Shown: positions 17,426 to 25,686, counted from the stretch's first letter. The stretch is 28,991 nt of DNA from JBCBKZ01 sp039026975 (GCA_039026975.1 JBCCLI010000026.1:1-28991), one strand, 5' to 3'. Program-made: numbers and translations. The notes: generated by a model not told the origin, from the sequence alone.

Positions 17426-18298
17426 TTAATACATACTATCCTTAGGGACCGCTAGATAGCTGCCTTTTTCTTCTATTCTTCCTGGTGGAATAAAGGCTAC
17501 TACCACAAAATCTGTCTTTCTGTACAGTTGGTCTAGGCTTTCTATATCTAAAAAGGGAATCTTCTGGTAATCAACTCCCTTCTTGTGCTTCTCCATGAAG
17601 GCTGATAGCCTGTCCATGTCTATAGAATTAGATTCTAACCCATAAGGACTAAGGGGTAATACCAGTTTCATAAAGGGCCCTAGCTTAGGAATATCCGGCA
17701 GGAAGTCCTCTCCAAACCAGCCAATCTTATTGAGGTTTATGTGGAGACTCACCGCATTATCTACCTTGATAATGGCTCTTTTTACAATAGCTCCTTTTTC
17801 CATACTTAATAGACAGGAATATTTCATGAGCATATACCCCAGGTTGTATCCCTGCAAGGACTCATCCACAGAAAGCCTAATAGTAAAAGAGGAAGGAACA
17901 GGAGAACTATAAAACAGCTCAAAAATAGTTCCTACCACCTTGCCTGATTCCTCTTTTAAGAGTAATCCATATCCATATTCTACAAAGCGGTATAGGTCAA
18001 AGGCACTGATTTCTCTAGCTATTTCTTCTGTATATCGCTTAGCCAGGTAAGAAAATACCCCCTCAAAGTCTTCTACCCGCTGGGAAAGTAATTCTAGCTT
18101 AAGGCCTAATGAATGAATGTAATTTAGGATGCAAGTTTTTTCTCGCTCTAAATAGCTTGGCAGGTTAAAGAGTTCCTCCTTTTCGTATACGGCCCGCGCG
18201 TAGCCTTCAAACTTCTGAAAGGAAGGAAGAACATCAGGATTACTAAATGGGGGAGCAGATGCTGTTTGAGATTTTCTTTGAAGCCAGGATAAATTCAT
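17426..18298 (-). CDS. GNAT-fold acetyltransferase-like protein
   Basis: The 290-residue soluble protein shows a likely GNAT core at residues ~105-200. VVGTIFELFY resembles strand 4, IRLSVDESLQGYNLGYMLMK resembles the acetyl-CoA pyrophosphate loop (here QGYNLG in place of R/Q-x-x-G-x-G/A), and VDNAVSLHINLNKIGWFGED resembles the 'N..A...y.k.GF' segment. The N-terminal ~100 residues are mostly helical; the C-terminal ~90 look like an additional small domain. The substrate is unknown and the assignment rests on these local patterns only. It has no close neighbours in the same direction and may not be an active enzyme. Confidence 0.6.
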   Translation of the reverse strand: MNLSWLQRKSQTASAPPFSNPDVLPSFQKFEGYARAVYEKEELFNLPSYLEREKTCILNYIHSLGLKLELLSQRVEDFEGVFSYLAKRYTEEIAREISAFDLYRFVEYGYGLLLKEESGKVVGTIFELFYSSPVPSSFTIRLSVDESLQGYNLGYMLMKYSCLLSMEKGAIVKRAIIKVDNAVSLHINLNKIGWFGEDFLPDIPKLGPFMKLVLPLSPYGLESNSIDMDRLSAFMEKHKKGVDYQKIPFLDIESLDQLYRKTDFVVVAFIPPGRIEEKGSYLAVPKDSMY

Positions 18299-18476
18299 AA
18301 TTGAATATTCGGTTGAATCTCAAAATATATGAGTAGGCATTTATATCACTTTTGGGGTCTACCTTTCATGTGAAGGAAATGGAATTCTTCTGCTCTAAAA
18401 CTGGTTTTGCTTATTTCCTCCTCTACTCATCTTGCTAGCTCTTCCTTCTTTTTGGGAGATATGTTACCTTAGGAAG

Positions 18477-19334
18477 GTGAGTGATCTATCAAAGCCCCAT
18501 TTATCTTATCCCTTAGGTATCAGGCTACGTATTCTTGCGTTTATCCTTCTGCTAAGTGCAGCAGTTAGTGGGTGTGAGCAAGCTCCGGAGCCACCTTCAG
18601 CTACTCCTGATGAGGCCCTGCTAGTAGCCCTTAATACTCCTCCCTTCCCTTCTGCTTTCCCACTATTCCCCAAGCAGCAGCTGTTAGGCCAATTTCTACC
18701 AGCAGAAGATATTAGATTTGACAGAATCCCAGATACCTACAGCCGAGGTTCTGCCAGAGGGAAATATCTCCACCGTACTGCTTTGGAAGCATTTATCAAT
18801 ATGCATGAAGCGGCTAAGTCAGCTGGAGTAGACCTATACATTATCTCAGCTACCCGGAACTTCTCTGCCCAGCAAAGAATCTGGGAAGCCAAGTGGAACG
18901 GATCACGCTTAGTAGGAGGGAGAAATCTGGCTAAATCCTCCCTTTCCCCTGCTGATAAGGCTAAAGAGATTCTGAAGTACAGCTCCATGCCAGGCACTTC
19001 CAGGCATCACTGGGGGACAGATATAGACATAAATGCCCTTACCAATACCTATTTTGAAAAGGGAGAAGGGAAGAAGGTCTATGACTGGCTTACTACACAT
19101 GCGCCCGCATATGGATTTGGACAGCCCTATACCACCAAGGATTCACTTAGGCTAGTAGGATATGAAGAAGAAAAATGGCATTGGTCATACCTACCCCTGG
19201 CCAAACCCTATCTTATCCAGTACCAAACCCAAATCACTACGGATGACATTCGTGGATTTTTAGGATCAGAAGTAGCTGGAGAACTAGCTGTTATAGAAAC
19301 CTATGTATTAGGAATCCACCCAGCATGTAAATAA
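18477..19334 (+). CDS. M15-family D-alanyl-D-alanine carboxypeptidase-like lipoprotein
   Basis: A zinc peptidase of the VanY/M15B kind, which removes the terminal D-Ala from peptidoglycan stem peptides. Numbering from the GTG at 18477, a hydrophobic leader ends in the lipobox VSGC, so C33 would be lipidated and the protein held on an envelope membrane. The zinc site is complete: S175-x-H177-x2-G-x3-D184 (SRHHWGTDID), then E232 and H235 in EEKWHWSY. No ATG precedes the leader; a TTG at 18432 is the other choice but would give an odd 15-residue extension. The stop is 9 bases before the AddA-like gene, so the two are probably co-transcribed, though I see no functional link. Confidence 0.87.
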   Translation: MSDLSKPHLSYPLGIRLRILAFILLLSAAVSGCEQAPEPPSATPDEALLVALNTPPFPSAFPLFPKQQLLGQFLPAEDIRFDRIPDTYSRGSARGKYLHRTALEAFINMHEAAKSAGVDLYIISATRNFSAQQRIWEAKWNGSRLVGGRNLAKSSLSPADKAKEILKYSSMPGTSRHHWGTDIDINALTNTYFEKGEGKKVYDWLTTHAPAYGFGQPYTTKDSLRLVGYEEEKWHWSYLPLAKPYLIQYQTQITTDDIRGFLGSEVAGELAVIETYVLGIHPACK

Positions 19335-19343
19335 ATTTCTCCT

Positions 19344-22300
19344 ATGCTACAGCCCCTTACCATTTATAAAAGTTCAGCTGGCAGTGGAAAAACCTATACC
19401 CTGGTCCAGGAATACCTGGAAATAGTATTAACTCACCCACATCTCTACAAGCGTGTACTGGCCATCACCTTCACAAATAAGGCTACGGAGGAGATGAAGA
19501 ATAGGATCATTGAAGCCTTATCTATTCTTACCTACTTGCCTGAAAAGAGCATCCCACAAAACTACACTTCCCTGTATGAGCATCTTAGTAAGCACTTAGC
19601 CCAAGCTAGCCCTACGGGAAAGCTCCGCCTACAAACACAGGCAGAAAAGGTACTTACAAATATTCTTTCTGACTATTCTAATTTTTCTGTTAGTACCATA
19701 GAAAGCTTCTTCCAGCGCATTATTAAAGCATTCTCCAGAGAACTCAGCCTACCCATAGGCTATGAAATAGAAATGGAGAGAAACTATGTGTTAGATCAGA
19801 TTACCAGGGCTAGCCTCCTTGAAGTGGGGAGAGACAAGGCCCTCACCCGTCTCATCCAGCGATACGTCTCCCAGGATATGGAGTCAGGAAAGGGATGGAA
19901 AGTAGAAGGGAAAATTAAAGGACTTGGAGAAAAAATTTTCACAGAAAAATTTCAGGAACTCTCCATCTATGGATCTCAGCAGGCAGAAGAAAGTCAGGTA
20001 GAGAAAATCCTGGCGGTAGTTCAGGAGTTATGGGCCATCAGGAAACAATTCGAGCAGGAAATAAATAGTATACAGGTGTCTGCCCGCCACCTACTAGCTG
20101 AATTTCACCTGGCTCCCGCAGACTTTAAGTATAAGAATACCAGCGTGGTAGCTACCCTTACTAAGCAATTGGATTTCAACTATCCAGATAAACTTATACC
20201 CGGAAAAAGAATGCGAGAGGCCGTGGAAGAACCTTCTTCCTTATATGCCAAAAACTCAGCCAGAATAGAAGATATAGAGGCTGCCATAGATGCCGGCCTT
20301 CATGAATTAATCCAAGCTAGAGTTAGGTTACATGAGCATAAATATACCCGCTACCTATCAGCAGCTGAGGTACTGAAACATCTTTATAAGTTTGGGGTCC
20401 TTTCCACCTTACAGGAACAGCTTAAAAGCTACAGAGAGCAGAATAGGATGCTCATGATCTCAGATACAAATTTACTGCTCAGGAGTATCACCCAGGAAGA
20501 GGGAAGCCATGTAAGCGCCAATACCCCCTTTATCTATGAGAAAGTAGGTACCCAATACCAGCATTACCTAATAGATGAATTTCAGGATACCTCTGACATG
20601 CAGTGGGCAAACCTCTTTCCTTTACTGGCGGAAAGCCTTTCTAATGGTCATAAAAGCCTGATAGTAGGAGATGCAAAACAAGCCATTTACCGCTGGCGGA
20701 ATGGAAATATGAAACTGCTCATGGAAGAGGTAACCACTCAGATCCAGTCTATCCTGGGCCAGCAACCCCTACAAAAGAACCTCAGCCACAATTGGAGGAC
20801 CCGGCAGGAAGTAGTGGATTTTAATAATCGGTTTTTCGAAAGATCCAGCGAGTACCTTGCAGAATCATTAGGAGAGAACGCATTTCACAGCTTATTACCT
20901 CAGGCATACGTAGATGTTTCCCAACAACCCACCAAGACCTCAGTACCTGGCTTAGTACAGTATCAGCAGATAACTGTGGAGAAAGGGGAAGAATGGAAAG
21001 AAGAAGCTATGGCCGCTTGTCTAAGCCTGATCCAGGCATTAGAAAAGGAAGGATACCTAAAGAAGGACATCACCCTCTTAGTCAGAAGAAACCGGGAAGG
21101 ACTACACCTGGCCCAATACCTGGAAGCAAATGGAATATCTGTCTATTCAGCAGAGTCCCTCATGATACAGTCAGATCCTAAAGTAAGGCTGCTGATAGCT
21201 GGCTTGCAGTACCTATCCCAGCCGGATGAAGACCTGTATCAGGCGGAGTTGAGCTATTTTTATGCCTTAGGTAAGGGAGAAAAAATAGAATTCTCCACCA
21301 TAGGAAAGAAGGTTTCCACTCCCCAAAAAATTCTCACAAAGCATGCGCACCTACTGAATGAGAAAACTACTTATGGATGCCTGATGCTCCTATGTGACCT
21401 ATTTGAGGTTTCCATACAGTCTGCCTATGTGCTAGGCTTACTTGAAGAGGCGTGGGCTTATGTACATCAGCAGGAAGGGAGTGTATCAGGATTTTTAGCA
21501 TGGTGGGAGAATAAGAAAAAGAGTGCGCGAATTACCGCTTCAGCCCATGAGGAAGCAGTCCAGATCATGACTATTCACAAAGCTAAAGGATTAGAATTTC
21601 CTGTGGTTATCCTCCCTTTTGCTGAGTGGGCCCTGGGTCCTAATAAGTTGGATATTCTCTGGATACAGAATGTGGAAGAGCCTCCTTATAACCAGCTACC
21701 TTTTTTTCCGGTTAGTGCCATTCAACGCCTGGAACACAGCATATTTAAGGATAGATTTCAGGAAGAGTTCATCCAGAGTTACCTGGATAACCTAAACCTT
21801 CTCTACGTAGCATTTACTCGCCCTAAGGACAGACTATACCTTATGTCTCCAACAACCAAATCCAGGTCTGCCACCCCTACCTCTGTTTCTTCTCTCTTAC
21901 AAGCAGTAATTCCACATCCTGATCTTCAAATGGAAGCGTCAGACGGCATATGGACCTATGGACAGCAGCCGCCTTCTGTAGAAAAAAAGGAGAAAGAGGA
22001 AAGCATGTCATTTTTACCATTACACCTTCACAGGCCTTTTAAATGGGGAGAAAGCACCCAAATAAAGTACCGGGCAAATGCTTACTTAGCCACGGATATC
22101 AGATCAAGTAGAAGTAAAATCTCAGAAGGAGAACTTTTCCATGAAGCTCTCTCCTACATCAAGACCCAGAAGGATATTCCCTACGCAGTACGTAAGATCA
22201 GGCTGGGAGGGAAGCTGGAAGCTGACTATGAAGAAAATTTTGAGAAGGTGCTCAAGGAGATCTGTAGTAGAAAGGAAGTAGTACATTGGTTTGATAGTGG

Positions 22301-22547
22301 CTGGGAAGTAAAAAATGAAGCGGACCTAATTGATCCTAAGGGCCAGTTGTTACGTCCTGACAGGGTGATGTTAAGAGGAGAGACAGCTATCATCATTGAT
22401 TATAAAACGGGCAAGCATACCGCCGCTTATCTCACCCAACTCACTAAGTATAAAGAAGCCATTTCTGCCATGGGATATACACAGGTAGAAGCCTGGCTAT
22501 ACTATATCTTAACAGGAGACCTCATGTCTCTGGAAAAGCTTCCCTAG
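19344..22547 (+). CDS. AddA/RecB-like UvrD-family helicase with C-terminal nuclease
   Basis: The 1067-residue ATP-dependent double-strand-break end processor has a Walker A SSAGSGKT (10-17), AITFTNKATEEMKNRI (motif Ia), Walker B LIDEFQDTS (D411/E412), GDAKQAIYRWR (motif III), IMTIHKAKGLEFPVVILPF (motif V) and NLLYVAFTRPKDRLYL (motif VI). These are complete superfamily 1A helicase motifs. The C-terminus carries a PD-(D/E)xK nuclease: GELFHEAL, then D1006 in LRPDR and D1019/K1021 in IIDYKTGK. This is the AddA/RecB arrangement used in recombinational repair and degradation of foreign linear DNA. The AddB-type partner usual in Bacteroidota is not adjacent in this window. The stop overlaps the convergent MBL gene by 4 bases. 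Confidence 0.93.
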   Translation: MLQPLTIYKSSAGSGKTYTLVQEYLEIVLTHPHLYKRVLAITFTNKATEEMKNRIIEALSILTYLPEKSIPQNYTSLYEHLSKHLAQASPTGKLRLQTQAEKVLTNILSDYSNFSVSTIESFFQRIIKAFSRELSLPIGYEIEMERNYVLDQITRASLLEVGRDKALTRLIQRYVSQDMESGKGWKVEGKIKGLGEKIFTEKFQELSIYGSQQAEESQVEKILAVVQELWAIRKQFEQEINSIQVSARHLLAEFHLAPADFKYKNTSVVATLTKQLDFNYPDKLIPGKRMREAVEEPSSLYAKNSARIEDIEAAIDAGLHELIQARVRLHEHKYTRYLSAAEVLKHLYKFGVLSTLQEQLKSYREQNRMLMISDTNLLLRSITQEEGSHVSANTPFIYEKVGTQYQHYLIDEFQDTSDMQWANLFPLLAESLSNGHKSLIVGDAKQAIYRWRNGNMKLLMEEVTTQIQSILGQQPLQKNLSHNWRTRQEVVDFNNRFFERSSEYLAESLGENAFHSLLPQAYVDVSQQPTKTSVPGLVQYQQITVEKGEEWKEEAMAACLSLIQALEKEGYLKKDITLLVRRNREGLHLAQYLEANGISVYSAESLMIQSDPKVRLLIAGLQYLSQPDEDLYQAELSYFYALGKGEKIEFSTIGKKVSTPQKILTKHAHLLNEKTTYGCLMLLCDLFEVSIQSAYVLGLLEEAWAYVHQQEGSVSGFLAWWENKKKSARITASAHEEAVQIMTIHKAKGLEFPVVILPFAEWALGPNKLDILWIQNVEEPPYNQLPFFPVSAIQRLEHSIFKDRFQEEFIQSYLDNLNLLYVAFTRPKDRLYLMSPTTKSRSATPTSVSSLLQAVIPHPDLQMEASDGIWTYGQQPPSVEKKEKEESMSFLPLHLHRPFKWGESTQIKYRANAYLATDIRSSRSKISEGELFHEALSYIKTQKDIPYAVRKIRLGGKLEADYEENFEKVLKEICSRKEVVHWFDSGWEVKNEADLIDPKGQLLRPDRVMLRGETAIIIDYKTGKHTAAYLTQLTKYKEAISAMGYTQVEAWLYYILTGDLMSLEKLP

Positions 22548-23365
22548 CAGCTAATTTCCATTTTCTCCCTAGCAAGAAGAACATCAGGAAAGACAGCCTG
22601 ACATTCTTTTTCTACCTCTTTAAGGAATTCATCATTATGATCTGGATCATGATGGGTAAGGATTAGCTGTTTTACCCCAGCTTTTTTAGCCACTTCTATG
22701 GCTTGATCCCAGCTACTATGTCCCCACCCTCTTTTCCGGGGCAGCTCTTCAGGGGTATATTGAGAGTCATGTATTAACACATCTGCTCCGTTAGCCAGTG
22801 CTACTATTGCCTCATCTATTTTTTCTCCATGCTCTACATCAGTGCTAAATACCACTATGCTCTTCCCATCATCTATCCTGTAACTGTAAGCTCCTCCCGG
22901 ATGATTATGCTTCAAAACAGTAACCGTTACATTCTCTACCACCAGCACGTTTTCTTCTGATTGTAGGAAGGTAAAGGTAGCCCCCATCTTTTCCAGGGGA
23001 ATAGGAAAATAAGTCTCTCCCATCTGCGTTTCAAAAATCCCCTTCAAATTGGTAGCAGAACGCCCCTTTCCAATAGCACTAATAGTAATCTTCTTGGTAG
23101 AATGGTAGGCTGGATTAAAAAAAGGGAACCCCTGGATATGATCCCAGTGAAAATGAGAAAAAGACAAATAGATTTGTTTATCCTTGAAAGCAGGATCACT
23201 TAGTAAATCTTTCCCCAGGTTTCGGATACCACTACCTGCATCTAAAATGAAAGGAGTACCATTTTCCAGAAGGATCAATACACAAGTAGTATTTCCCCCA
23301 AATTCCTGAAATCCTTTCTCACAAACAGGGATGGAACCCCTGGTACCATAAAACTTAACTTTCAT
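22544..23365 (-). CDS. MBL-fold metallo-hydrolase
   Basis: The 273-residue cytoplasmic protein has the complete metallo-beta-lactamase-fold metal site: H71-x-H73-x-D75-H76 (SHFHWDHIQG), H155 (HNHPGGAY), D176 (VVFSTDVEH) and H239 (LTHHDPDH). The start MKVKFYGTRGSIPVCEKG and the overall length resemble MBL hydrolases related to phosphodiesterases and RNase Z-like enzymes, often annotated as PhnP-like or cyclic-nucleotide phosphodiesterase-like. The actual substrate, probably a phosphodiester, is inference. It is transcribed alone and ends within the stop region of the helicase gene. Confidence 0.88.
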   Translation of the reverse strand: MKVKFYGTRGSIPVCEKGFQEFGGNTTCVLILLENGTPFILDAGSGIRNLGKDLLSDPAFKDKQIYLSFSHFHWDHIQGFPFFNPAYHSTKKITISAIGKGRSATNLKGIFETQMGETYFPIPLEKMGATFTFLQSEENVLVVENVTVTVLKHNHPGGAYSYRIDDGKSIVVFSTDVEHGEKIDEAIVALANGADVLIHDSQYTPEELPRKRGWGHSSWDQAIEVAKKAGVKQLILTHHDPDHNDEFLKEVEKECQAVFPDVLLAREKMEISC

Positions 23366-23736
23366 CTAGGTTTCGTTTCTGAAAAGGCATTTTGGGTGAA
23401 AAATGGCTTATGCCTAAAAATACTCTTTTTAATTTAATCTCATAATGCTGACTCCACTTAAATATGAGTAGGTACTCATAGTGGAAAACCCTCCCTACTT
23501 CTGCTTATAAATTGATTAGGTACTAAAATAGGCAGGTATGCACTTTCTCCTGCAAAAATCGAATTTTCCGTTTACCCCCCAAAAGCGCCAATTCAAACAA
23601 GCATAATGACTATTGGAAAAATAAATTAAATGAACAGTCAAATAAAATTTCCATATTTATATCGTCAACGGAAATAAACAGAATACAAATATATTGCAGA
23701 ATAAAATTTATCAATACAGATTTATATTTCACAACT
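23366..23736. other. AT-rich non-coding region upstream of a candidate small RNA
   Basis: No frame of useful length is open on either strand. The part next to 23365 should hold the promoter of the MBL gene. The region contains the nested palindrome at 23454-23484 and an ATTTCC/GGAAAT inverted repeat around 23648-23676. Confidence 0.5.
23454..23484. promoter_or_regulatory. nested palindrome, probable operator or hairpin
   Basis: TATGAGTA (23463-23470) and TACTCATA (23473-23480) are perfect inverted repeats around GG. A second pair, CCACT (23454-23458) and AGTGG (23480-23484), brackets them. The near-perfect symmetry suggests a binding site for a dimeric regulator of the MBL gene (start 23365) or of the downstream transcript. 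As RNA it would be a 7-bp hairpin with a four-base loop. Confidence 0.5.
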
Positions 23737-23820
23737 CTTATTTGCAGTAGGGATACTTCATGGACTAGGTTTGAAGTTTGCATGGCTCCTGATCTATAAC
23801 GTAGGTCGGGAGTTTTTTTC
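23737..23820 (+). ncRNA. candidate small RNA with its own terminator
   Basis: A strong intrinsic terminator stands in a region with no upstream gene on this strand for over 1.2 kb: CTCCTGATC (23786-23794) pairs along its whole length with GGTCGGGAG (23804-23812, two G-T pairs), followed by seven T. Ahead of it ACTTCA (23755-23760) pairs with TGAAGT (23772-23777). A -7-like box TATATTTC (23723-23730; consensus TAnnTTTG, one mismatch) would start an RNA of about 85 bases. No frame is open inside it. It could also be a leader or attenuator for the asparaginase-like gene that starts at 23883. The 5' end is a guess. Confidence 0.5.
23786..23820 (+). terminator. intrinsic terminator in the intergenic region
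   Basis: A 9-bp stem (23786-23794 with 23804-23812) with the loop TATAACGTA is followed by TTTTTTTC. It lies 63 bases before the asparaginase-like start codon, so it ends a separate short transcript or attenuates that gene. Confidence 0.8.
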
Positions 23821-23882
23821 TTGCCCGCAAGGGTGTAACTTCCCCCTCATTTTTCAATAAACCTAATTAATGCTGATCACTT

Positions 23883-24377
23883 ATGGAGGAAACCATACGA
23901 GTTTTCGCCACGGGAGGAACATTTGATAAGGAGTATGATATGATTAGGGGGGCTTTATACTTTAAAGATACCCAGTTGCCTGAGATGTTCAGGCTAGGAA
24001 GAAGCAGCGTCAACATAACCCTCCGTACCCTCATGATGATAGACAGCCTGGACATGACAGCTGAGGACCGGGAAATCATTGCCAGGAACTGCATAGCCTG
24101 TGAAGAGGAAAAAATCATAATCACACACGGCACAGATACCATGGTAAAAACCGCCAAGCTGTTAGCAGAGCGGGTGAAAGGAAAAACAGTTATCCTTACG
24201 GGTGCCATGATCCCTTATAAGTTTGGAAGCTCAGACGGATTCTTTAACCTTGGCAGTGCATTTGCCTTTGTACAGACCCTACCTAAAGGGGTGTATGTAG
24301 TAATGAATGGTAGATATTTTCACTGGAACAATGTCAAAAAAAACCTGAAAACAGGATTTTTTGAAGAACTTTCCTGA
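23883..24377 (+). CDS. single-domain asparaginase-like protein
   Basis: The 164-residue protein corresponds to the N-terminal catalytic domain of L-asparaginases only. ATGGTFDKEY (T13, nucleophile position), THGTDTMVKTA (T84/D85), VILTGAMIPYKFGSSDG and YVVMNGRYFHWNNVKKN align in order with the two-domain enzymes. The frame then stops after FFEELS where the small C-terminal domain would begin. Free-standing N-terminal domains of this size are known as 'asparaginase domain' proteins, so this looks like a natural short form rather than a truncation. The ATG is followed by MEETIRVFATGG, the normal start. Whether it hydrolyses asparagine is unknown, since the classical active site is completed by a neighbouring subunit. 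Confidence 0.85.
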   Translation: MEETIRVFATGGTFDKEYDMIRGALYFKDTQLPEMFRLGRSSVNITLRTLMMIDSLDMTAEDREIIARNCIACEEEKIIITHGTDTMVKTAKLLAERVKGKTVILTGAMIPYKFGSSDGFFNLGSAFAFVQTLPKGVYVVMNGRYFHWNNVKKNLKTGFFEELS

Positions 24378-24411
24378 TGAAGGAGAAATGACGAAATTCT
24401 TCACATTTTCC

Positions 24412-24442
24412 TGTGTAAAAGGAATGGATTTTCCGATATTTG
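24412..24442 (+). promoter_or_regulatory. possible promoter of the small membrane protein gene
   Basis: TGTG (24412-24415), 19 bases, then GATATTTG (24435-24442) matches the Bacteroidota consensus TTTG-N19-TAnnTTTG with one mismatch in each box, 43 bases before the ATG at 24486. Confidence 0.4.
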
Positions 24443-24485
24443 CAGTCGACTAACAAATAAGAAAATCTATATTAGTAGATATATC

Positions 24486-24728
24486 ATGAAAAACTTTTTT
24501 GGAACTATCCTCCTGGTTTCTGGACTTTTTATTATGATCGTGGGCTGGAGCCGAAGAGACAGTGAAACTGTTACTGAAGAGGTAAATGGGACTGAAATTG
24601 TGGTAAAAAACTCTGAAGCAGAAAACTTTAACTGGAGAAGTTTTTATGGAGGACTTATCGCTTTCTTTGGATTTGTCGGGCTGGTTTTTCCTAGCCAGAA
24701 AGTGATAGACGGAGGGAAGTTTGACTAA
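24486..24728 (+). CDS. small two-helix membrane protein, unknown function
   Basis: The 80-residue protein has two hydrophobic helices (~4-20, FFGTILLVSGLFIMIVG, and ~53-69, FYGGLIAFFGFVGLVFP) joined by a charged ~30-residue loop (RRDSETVTEEVNGTEIVVKN). The Arg pair after the first helix suggests that the loop is cytoplasmic. I do not recognise the family. A possible promoter lies directly upstream. Its TAA abuts the stop of the convergent xerC with no spacer. The clean start, regular helices and own upstream region make it a likely real gene. Confidence 0.65.
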   Translation: MKNFFGTILLVSGLFIMIVGWSRRDSETVTEEVNGTEIVVKNSEAENFNWRSFYGGLIAFFGFVGLVFPSQKVIDGGKFD

Positions 24729-25649
24729 CTAGGACTTATCCTTGGAGGCACCTTTGCTAGCCCTCGGATGAGCCTGCTTATGTGTATCTTTTAGCTTTTC
24801 TATACTAGTATGGGTATACACCTGAGTAGCGGCTAAGCTCTCATGCCCTAACATCTCCTTAATGGCATTTATATCTGCCCCCCTATTCAGTAAGTGCGTT
24901 GCAAAAGTGTGTCTTAACACGTGCGGGCTACGTTTGGACACATTAGCTGCCACAGAAAGGTATTTTTGTACTACCCTGTAAACCAGCTTAGGATATAATG
25001 GCTCACCTCCCTTCCTCACCAGCAACGGGCCCTCTGGTGGTAAACCTTTTTCTCTTTTATATTGAAGGTAAGTCTCCAAGGCTTCCATTACGTGTTTTCC
25101 AAAGGGGATAATTCTTTCCTTACTCCTTTTTCCCACCACCTTTAGCTGTCTCTCCCTAAGGGCTACCCCCTCATGGGTAAGCTGTATGAGTTCCTCTCTT
25201 CTCAACCCACATCCGTATAATAACTCCATAATGGATTGATCTCTTTTCCCAGTGAAGGAAGCAGGAAATAAATCTGCCCCAAACAGCCTTTCTGTTTCTG
25301 CCTCTTTCAGAAAGACCGGAAGCTGGCTAGTACTTCTAGGAAGACTTAGGTTAGCAGCTGGATTATGTTCCAGGTATTGACTGTTCCTTAAAAACTTGAA
25401 GTATGTTTTCACGCTTGATAAGTGCCTTCCTAAGCTACGGGAGGAAAGTCCTTCCTTTTTTACGGCACCTAGCCAGGCACGTAATTCTCTATGGTGAATA
25501 GCCTGGATTTGTTCTGTATCAAACAAGTCTTTTTTTTTGGTAGCAAAAAACGCAGCACATTTATCTAGATCGCGGAGGTAGGCAGACAGGGTGTGGGAAG
25601 AGACTTGTTTCTCAGTGGTTAAGTACCTTATGAAGCTTTCCCTTAGCAT
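24729..25649 (-). CDS. xerC: XerC-like tyrosine recombinase
   Basis: The 306-residue site-specific recombinase is of the kind that resolves chromosome dimers at dif with a XerD partner. It has an N-terminal SAM-like core-binding domain (~3-90) and a C-terminal catalytic domain. The full catalytic set is present: R150 (GCGLRREEL), K174 (VVGKRSKER), H243 and R246 (SPHVLRHTFATHL), H269 (LGHESLAATQ) and nucleophile Y278 (VYTHTS). A further in-frame ATG at 25688 exists, but the codons in between lie in the rpsU terminator hairpin, so I take 25649 as the start. Its place behind rpsU is the usual Bacteroidota arrangement and favours the housekeeping XerC over a phage integrase. The hpf gene that often follows is absent. 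Confidence 0.93.
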   Translation of the reverse strand: MLRESFIRYLTTEKQVSSHTLSAYLRDLDKCAAFFATKKKDLFDTEQIQAIHHRELRAWLGAVKKEGLSSRSLGRHLSSVKTYFKFLRNSQYLEHNPAANLSLPRSTSQLPVFLKEAETERLFGADLFPASFTGKRDQSIMELLYGCGLRREELIQLTHEGVALRERQLKVVGKRSKERIIPFGKHVMEALETYLQYKREKGLPPEGPLLVRKGGEPLYPKLVYRVVQKYLSVAANVSKRSPHVLRHTFATHLLNRGADINAIKEMLGHESLAATQVYTHTSIEKLKDTHKQAHPRASKGASKDKS

Positions 25650-25655
25650 ACATAT

Positions 25656-25686
25656 AAAAAAAGGCGGAAGAATAATTTCCTCCGCC
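25656..25686 (-). terminator. rpsU: terminator between rpsU and xerC
   Basis: On the minus strand GGCGGA (25686-25681) pairs with TCCGCC (25668-25663) around a 12-base loop and is followed by seven T (25662-25656). It ends the rpsU transcript 24 bases after its stop, and its T-run is only 6 bases before the xerC start codon, so xerC expression must depend on readthrough or on another promoter. Confidence 0.85.

Noticed and set aside
18327..18337. ATATGAGTAGG shared with the palindrome at 23462
   Set aside because: An 11-base match is expected many times by chance in a 29-kb AT-rich window, and the second half of the palindrome is absent here.
25441..25455. GAGGAAAGTCC, resembling a conserved RNase P RNA segment
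   Set aside because: It lies inside xerC, codes for conserved protein sequence on the other strand, and none of the rest of RNase P RNA is around it.
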